From: Bacillota bacterium
GTDB taxonomy: Bacteria; Bacillota; Clostridia; Oscillospirales; Oscillospiraceae
Reading direction: 5' to 3'
NCBI GenBank assembly: GCA_029268085.1
Contig: JAJUHD010000091.1
Span: 1-9,809 of the forward strand
Length of the DNA: 9,809 nt
Each line of letters opens with the position of its first letter. The stretch's first letter is position 1. Both the position numbers and the translations under genes were made by a program. Shown here one piece after another: positions 7,090-9,809 of this stretch. The notes beneath the pieces were generated by a model. That model worked only from the letters and a program-made list of their open reading frames with translations, was not told the origin of the DNA and searched no databases.

Positions 7090-7117
7090 TTGACAATGTC
7101 TCGGTTAATGATATAGA
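7090..7117 (+). promoter_or_regulatory. Promoter of the zinc-ribbon membrane protein gene
   Basis: TTGACA at 7090-7095 is a perfect -35. After 16 nt comes TATAGA (7112-7117), preceded by TG at 7109-7110, an extended -10. The leader would be about 66 nt. The promoter is back to back with that of the LysM-CAP gene. Confidence 0.65.
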
Positions 7118-7189
7118 CTGCATTTGTATATATTTTTCCAGATATGAAATATATAAAAATAAATAATTTTGGGGCTTACGGAGGAAATC

Positions 7190-7696
7190 ATGTTTTGCAC
7201 AAACTGCGGAAAAAAAATCGAAGGCGGTAATTTTTGTACAAACTGCGGAAAAAAAATCGAACCCATGTTAAACAGCCAGACTCAAGTCCAAACAATGGCA
7301 AGCACTGCTTCAAAAACCGCCAATAAAAAAAGTTTATTTGTGATTATCGGCGGCGTTTCTGCATTTGTGATTCTTATTTTGATACTGACTGTGGGAAAAT
7401 CCGAAAAAAAGAATACGGTCCCATATTACAGTGATCCTTATACAAACACACAGGGTTATATTCAGCCGCCTGCATATTATTCAAATGACTTTTCGGGTAA
7501 TTCTGATTATGATTCCTATGATTCCTATGACTACGGCAGCAGCTCACAAACCTGCACATCTTGCTATGGTAGCGGCTCATGCTCATTTTGCCATGGAACC
7601 GGTCAATACAGCATGTATGGAAATGATCTCTCAGAGTGCACAGCATGCTACGGAACCGGCATTTGTTCGATCTGCGGCGGAGACGGAGTTTATTGA
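7190..7696 (+). CDS. Zinc-ribbon membrane protein with DnaJ-like cysteine-rich C-terminus
   Basis: Unidentified 168-residue protein with a clear modular layout. Residues 1-24 contain two FCTNCGKKIE knuckles with Cys 3, 6, 16 and 19, which can make one four-Cys zinc ribbon. A Ser/Thr/Gln linker follows, then one transmembrane helix at about 49-68 (LFVIIGGVSAFVILILILTV). Next is a Tyr/Asp/Ser/Asn-rich low-complexity stretch (79-120). The C-terminus has four CxxCxGxG-type repeats: CTSCYGSG 122-129, CSFCHGTG 131-138, CTACYGTG 150-157 and CSICGGDG 159-166. This is the pattern of the DnaJ central zinc finger, but there is no J domain. ATG 7190 has GGAGG (7180-7184) at 5 nt; an upstream in-frame TTG at 7169 would include the Shine-Dalgarno and is not preferred. 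Function is unknown. Metal binding, redox or protein binding is inferred from the cysteines only. Confidence 0.82.
   Translation: MFCTNCGKKIEGGNFCTNCGKKIEPMLNSQTQVQTMASTASKTANKKSLFVIIGGVSAFVILILILTVGKSEKKNTVPYYSDPYTNTQGYIQPPAYYSNDFSGNSDYDSYDSYDYGSSSQTCTSCYGSGSCSFCHGTGQYSMYGNDLSECTACYGTGICSICGGDGVY
7193..7261 (+). repeat. 30-nt direct repeat inside the zinc-ribbon gene
   Basis: Positions 7193-7222 and 7232-7261 are identical except for one base (GCAC versus GTAC in TTTTGYACAAACTGCGG). The offset is 39 nt, exactly 13 codons. The repeat encodes the two FCTNCGKKIE knuckles. Each copy carries an uninterrupted run of eight A. Confidence 0.9.
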
Positions 7697-7809
7697 TCCT
7701 TGTCGGTGCGAAGCAGTAACCAAAAAAACTTTAAACATTGAACTTTCTAGCCTGATAAATAACCTTCTTCTCTTGTCTTTCTTTGTCATTAGTAGTAATA
7801 TATAGTTGG

Positions 7810-7819
7810 AAGGAGGTGA
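7810..7819 (+). promoter_or_regulatory. Perfect Shine-Dalgarno deciding the small gene's start
   Basis: AAGGAGGTGA is fully complementary to the 16S rRNA 3' end. The only start-like codons at workable distance are ATT 7822 and CTG 7825. This places initiation at a non-AUG codon, or marks a mutated ATG (ATG to CTG is one base). Confidence 0.7.
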
Positions 7820-7824
7820 CTATT

Positions 7825-8148
7825 CTGGGGTTTTCAGTTAAATTATCTGACTTTGACGAAGTTAAAAAGAAATTGGAAAGCATACAAAAAAAGATAGATG
7901 AACTTAACAGCAAAGAAATTTCGTTTTCTGAACTCTTTAACAGTTCGTTTATGACCATGCATTCAAACTTCCCTTCATTCAACGAATTTCTCCAAGCGGG
8001 CGGTTTTGTAGCAAATTCCAGAGAAGACTTCGCTGCAATTCCCAGCGACAAGTTTGACATGCATATTTCAAATACTACGGATTTTGACAACTGGGAAGAA
8101 ATGCGGCTTCGAGCCGTTGAACAGTATGTAAAACAGAACATCCTTTAA
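7825..8148 (+). CDS. Small acidic conserved-type protein of unknown function, non-AUG start
   Basis: About 107 residues with no recognised function. The N-terminal part is a lysine/glutamate-rich predicted helix or coiled coil (SDFDEVKKKLESIQKKIDEL). A middle section runs SFSELFNSSFMTMH, FNEFLQAGGF, EDFAAIP. The C-terminal stretch is NWEEMRLRAVEQYVK. It resembles, from memory, small proteins found in phage-like or accessory regions of Firmicutes; this is a weak impression. The start is unusual. A perfect AAGGAGGTGA (7810-7819) precedes no ATG. CTG at 7825 is 8 nt after GGAGG and gives a start reading LGFSVKL, while ATT at 7822 is at 5 nt. In-frame GTG 7816 lies inside the Shine-Dalgarno, and TTG 7783 lies upstream of it. 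Codon pattern and the downstream terminators support a real gene. Confidence 0.65.
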   Translation: MGFSVKLSDFDEVKKKLESIQKKIDELNSKEISFSELFNSSFMTMHSNFPSFNEFLQAGGFVANSREDFAAIPSDKFDMHISNTTDFDNWEEMRLRAVEQYVKQNIL

Positions 8149-8172
8149 TTCTATATTGTATCGTATAACTGT

Positions 8173-8201
8173 AGATTTATTTTTGAAACAAAAATAAATC
8201 T
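8173..8201 (+). terminator. AT-rich hairpin after the small gene
   Basis: A perfect 13-bp stem (AGATTTATTTTTG with its complement) and an AAA loop lie 24 nt past the stop. The stem is almost all A:T and has no following U-tract, so on its own it is a poor terminator. It may protect the mRNA 3' end or act with the stronger hairpin at 8224-8255. Confidence 0.5.
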
Positions 8202-8223
8202 CAGAATGTCTGCTTGTATATTA

Positions 8224-8255
8224 AAAATCCCGTAATCGTATGATTACGGGATTTT
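8224..8255 (+). terminator. Intrinsic terminator
   Basis: A perfect 14-bp stem, AAAATCCCGTAATC with its complement, closes a GTAT loop and ends in a T-rich run (ATTTTACTATTTTTG). It should end transcription of the small gene, so the chemoreceptor gene downstream needs its own promoter. Confidence 0.88.
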
Positions 8256-8514
8256 ACTATTTTTGTGTCGCACCTATTATATGCCAGTTTTAACTTTCCG
8301 GTCACAAAACAATTTTTACAAAAAATACAAATATAATTTAATAAAACCATATATGTATATATTTAACAAATCGGCTTGTGCGTATAGCGAATTGATGTGC
8401 AAAAATGACTAAAACAGCTATAGAGACCGGGCCTTTTCGTAGAATAACAATATATAGCAATAACAGCAGTACAAATGCTTTGCGCAAATAGAAAGATTAT
8501 GAGGTGGTTAACAA
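8256..8514. other. AT-rich gap upstream of the chemoreceptor gene
   Basis: No gene is evident. TATAAT at 8332-8337 has TTTACA only 11 nt upstream, so it is not a normal promoter. I saw no good sigma-D (TAAA/GCCGATAA) flagellar promoter and no c-di-GMP riboswitch core. A 10-bp palindrome TTTGCGCAAA lies at 8479-8488, near the ribosome-binding site. Confidence 0.5.
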
Positions 8515-9693
8515 ATGAAGACTATTAAAGGTCGAATTGCCCGGCTTATTATTATTGTGGTAACAGTTGCAATTGTACTAGTGGGTGGAGTTTCGATTTA
8601 TTTTAGTTATGTCAATACGAACAAGATGCTGAAGCAGACCATAACCGAAACGGCTAATTTGGGGGCAGAAAGAGTAAACGAAGAATTAAATAAGTATAAA
8701 GCTATTGCAATGGAAGTCGGCAGTATTGCAAGGCTTGCAAATCCCGAGACATCGCTGGAAGACAAGCAGGCCATTATTGACCAGCGCGTAAGCACTCATG
8801 GCTTTCAAAGAGGAAATATTTTGGACGCAACCGGAATAAGTATTTTTACAGGCGACGATTTTAGCGATAGAGAATACTTTAATGAATGCATTAAAGGAAA
8901 TGCGTTTATTTCAACGCCGCTTATCAGTAAAGTAACCGGTGAACTCACAGTTGTTGTTGCGGCTCCTTTATGGAAAAGCGGGCTGCCCGGGACCGAAGTA
9001 GTTGGTGTGGTTTACTTTATACCAAAAGAAACCTTCCTGAATGATATTATGTCGGAGATTAAAATAAGCAATAACTCTTCCGCATTTATGATAGACAAGA
9101 GCGGCAAAACAATTGCATGTACCGACATGGAAAGAATTAAGAATAATGAAAATATCTCAGAACTTGCGAAAGAGGATAAGCAACTTGCCTCGCGCGCCGC
9201 TTTGCAAGAAAAAATGGCTGCCGGGGAATCGGGGTTTGGTACATATAAATCTGGCAATACCAGCTGCTTGCTTGCTTATGCGCCCGTAAACGACAGCAAC
9301 GGATGGAGCTTTGGCATTACTGCTCCATTAAGCGATTTTACAAAGTCTACGACAAATACGCTTTATATTATTATCGGGCTCCTTTTTGCATGTATTGTCG
9401 TTTCAATTGTTGCGGGTCTATTAATAGGGAAAAAAATTGGATCACCTATAACTATCTGTGCGGAAAGACTGGACAAACTATCGAATGGAGACTTGAAAGC
9501 AGGCGTCCCCGTAATCAAATCTAAAGATGAAACAGGCGTTCTCTGTAAAGCAACAGCAAAAATCGTAACTTCATTAAACAACATAATAAGCGATGTGGAT
9601 CATGCGCTGTCAGAAATATCTCAGGGAAATTTGACAGTAACTACACAACAGCAGTACGAGGGTGATTTCATACAGATAAAGACTTCAATTTAA
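8515..9693 (+). CDS. Methyl-accepting chemotaxis protein, dCache-HAMP part, truncated by an in-frame stop
   Basis: Transmembrane chemoreceptor that would pass ligand sensing to CheA/CheW. The 392 residues before the stop show TM1 at about 11-32, an extracellular dCache-type sensor at about 36-278 (DATGISIFTGDDFSDREYF, then FMIDKSGKTIACTD, then GWSFGITAPLSDF), TM2 at about 283-305, and a HAMP domain from about 306 (GKKIGSPITICAERLDKLSNGDLKAG). The cytoplasmic lead-in SEISQGNLTV...QIKTSI then hits TAA at 9691-9693. A complete receptor needs the signalling domain that should follow. Without it the product could bind ligand but not signal. ATG 8515 has GAGGTGG (8501-8507) at 7 nt. The ligand is unknown; many dCache sensors bind amino acids, and sugar sensing via RbsB is possible only as speculation. 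Confidence 0.85.
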   Translation: MKTIKGRIARLIIIVVTVAIVLVGGVSIYFSYVNTNKMLKQTITETANLGAERVNEELNKYKAIAMEVGSIARLANPETSLEDKQAIIDQRVSTHGFQRGNILDATGISIFTGDDFSDREYFNECIKGNAFISTPLISKVTGELTVVVAAPLWKSGLPGTEVVGVVYFIPKETFLNDIMSEIKISNNSSAFMIDKSGKTIACTDMERIKNNENISELAKEDKQLASRAALQEKMAAGESGFGTYKSGNTSCLLAYAPVNDSNGWSFGITAPLSDFTKSTTNTLYIIIGLLFACIVVSIVAGLLIGKKIGSPITICAERLDKLSNGDLKAGVPVIKSKDETGVLCKATAKIVTSLNNIISDVDHALSEISQGNLTVTTQQQYEGDFIQIKTSI

Positions 9694-9809
9694 AGCATAC
9701 TTGTCTCGATTAAAGATGCAATGTCACAGATAAATGTGGCATCAGATCAGGTGTCAATTGGAGCTGATCAGGTATCAAACGGCGCCCAAGCTCTTGCGCA
9801 GGGTTCCAC
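9694..9809 (+). pseudogene. Same-frame continuation of the chemoreceptor after the premature stop
   Basis: Directly after the TAA the same frame stays open to the window edge and encodes SILVSIKDAMSQINVASDQ followed by VSIGADQVSNGAQALAQGS. This is the heptad-patterned start of the MCP methylation/signalling region as seen in clostridial receptors. The frame is unchanged, so the lesion is a nonsense substitution (for example AAA or CAA to TAA), not a frameshift. No independent start with a Shine-Dalgarno is seen here. The rest of the signalling domain lies outside the window. Confidence 0.8.

Noticed and set aside
7697..7824. Terminator or promoter between the zinc-ribbon gene and the small gene
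   Set aside because: No stem with a U-tract and no correctly spaced -35/-10 pair was found; the two genes may be co-transcribed.
8256..8514. Possible c-di-GMP riboswitch before the chemoreceptor gene
   Set aside because: Such riboswitches do occur upstream of clostridial chemotaxis genes, but the conserved core motifs of class I and II are not present.
9691..9693. TAA read as an amino acid (alternative genetic code)
   Set aside because: TAA ends several intact genes in this window at the expected lengths, so reassignment is not supported.
8515..9809. Chemoreceptor as a dedicated ribose sensor working with RbsB
   Set aside because: It is separated from the rbs genes by three unrelated genes and terminators, and it has a dCache sensor; nothing in the sequence ties it to ribose.

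Overview
The window looks like chromosomal DNA from a low-to-mid GC Gram-positive bacterium, most likely a motile clostridial Firmicute. Supporting signs are near-perfect GGAGG ribosome-binding sites, a lipoprotein-type solute-binding protein, a B. subtilis-like rbs gene order, a LysM-CAP (YkwD-type) secreted protein and a dCache chemoreceptor with clostridial wording. The clade below that level cannot be fixed by eye.

Left part (1-5914): a complete leftward D-ribose regulon, read in the order rbsR (LacI-family repressor), rbsK (ribokinase), rbsA (tandem ABC ATPase), rbsC (permease), rbsB (ribose-binding lipoprotein). rbsR/rbsK and rbsK/rbsA overlap by ATGA, rbsA/rbsC overlap by 8 nt, and a hairpin terminator (176-202) ends the operon. 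A separate leftward promoter (113-141) and the first 24 codons of another gene lie at the left edge. To the right of rbsR, rbsD (D-ribose pyranase, 5915-6310) is transcribed divergently. The 285-bp rbsR/rbsD intergenic region carries two similar 20-bp imperfect palindromes with a central CpG (5683-5702 and 5859-5878). Each sits by a putative promoter of one transcription unit. This suggests that RbsR represses both units and that free ribose derepresses import, anomer conversion (RbsD), phosphorylation (RbsK) and its own synthesis.

Middle (6311-7189): a strong bidirectional terminator (6320-6358) separates rbsD from a convergent secreted LysM-CAP protein. The CAP gene shares a divergent promoter region with the next gene.

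Right part (7190-9809): three rightward genes of lower GC. The first encodes a membrane protein joining two N-terminal zinc-ribbon knuckles to a C-terminal DnaJ-like CxxCxGxG module, with a nearly perfect 30-nt internal duplication. The second encodes a small acidic protein of unknown function that appears to start at CTG or ATT behind a perfect Shine-Dalgarno. Two tandem terminators follow. The third encodes a dCache-HAMP methyl-accepting chemotaxis protein broken by an in-frame TAA (9691-9693); its reading frame continues in the same phase to the window end.

No CRISPR array, transposase, tRNA or rRNA was seen. No clearly new multi-gene system is visible. The least ordinary items are the zinc-ribbon/DnaJ-zinc-finger membrane protein, the non-AUG small gene, the interrupted chemoreceptor and the split rbs regulon with paired operators.
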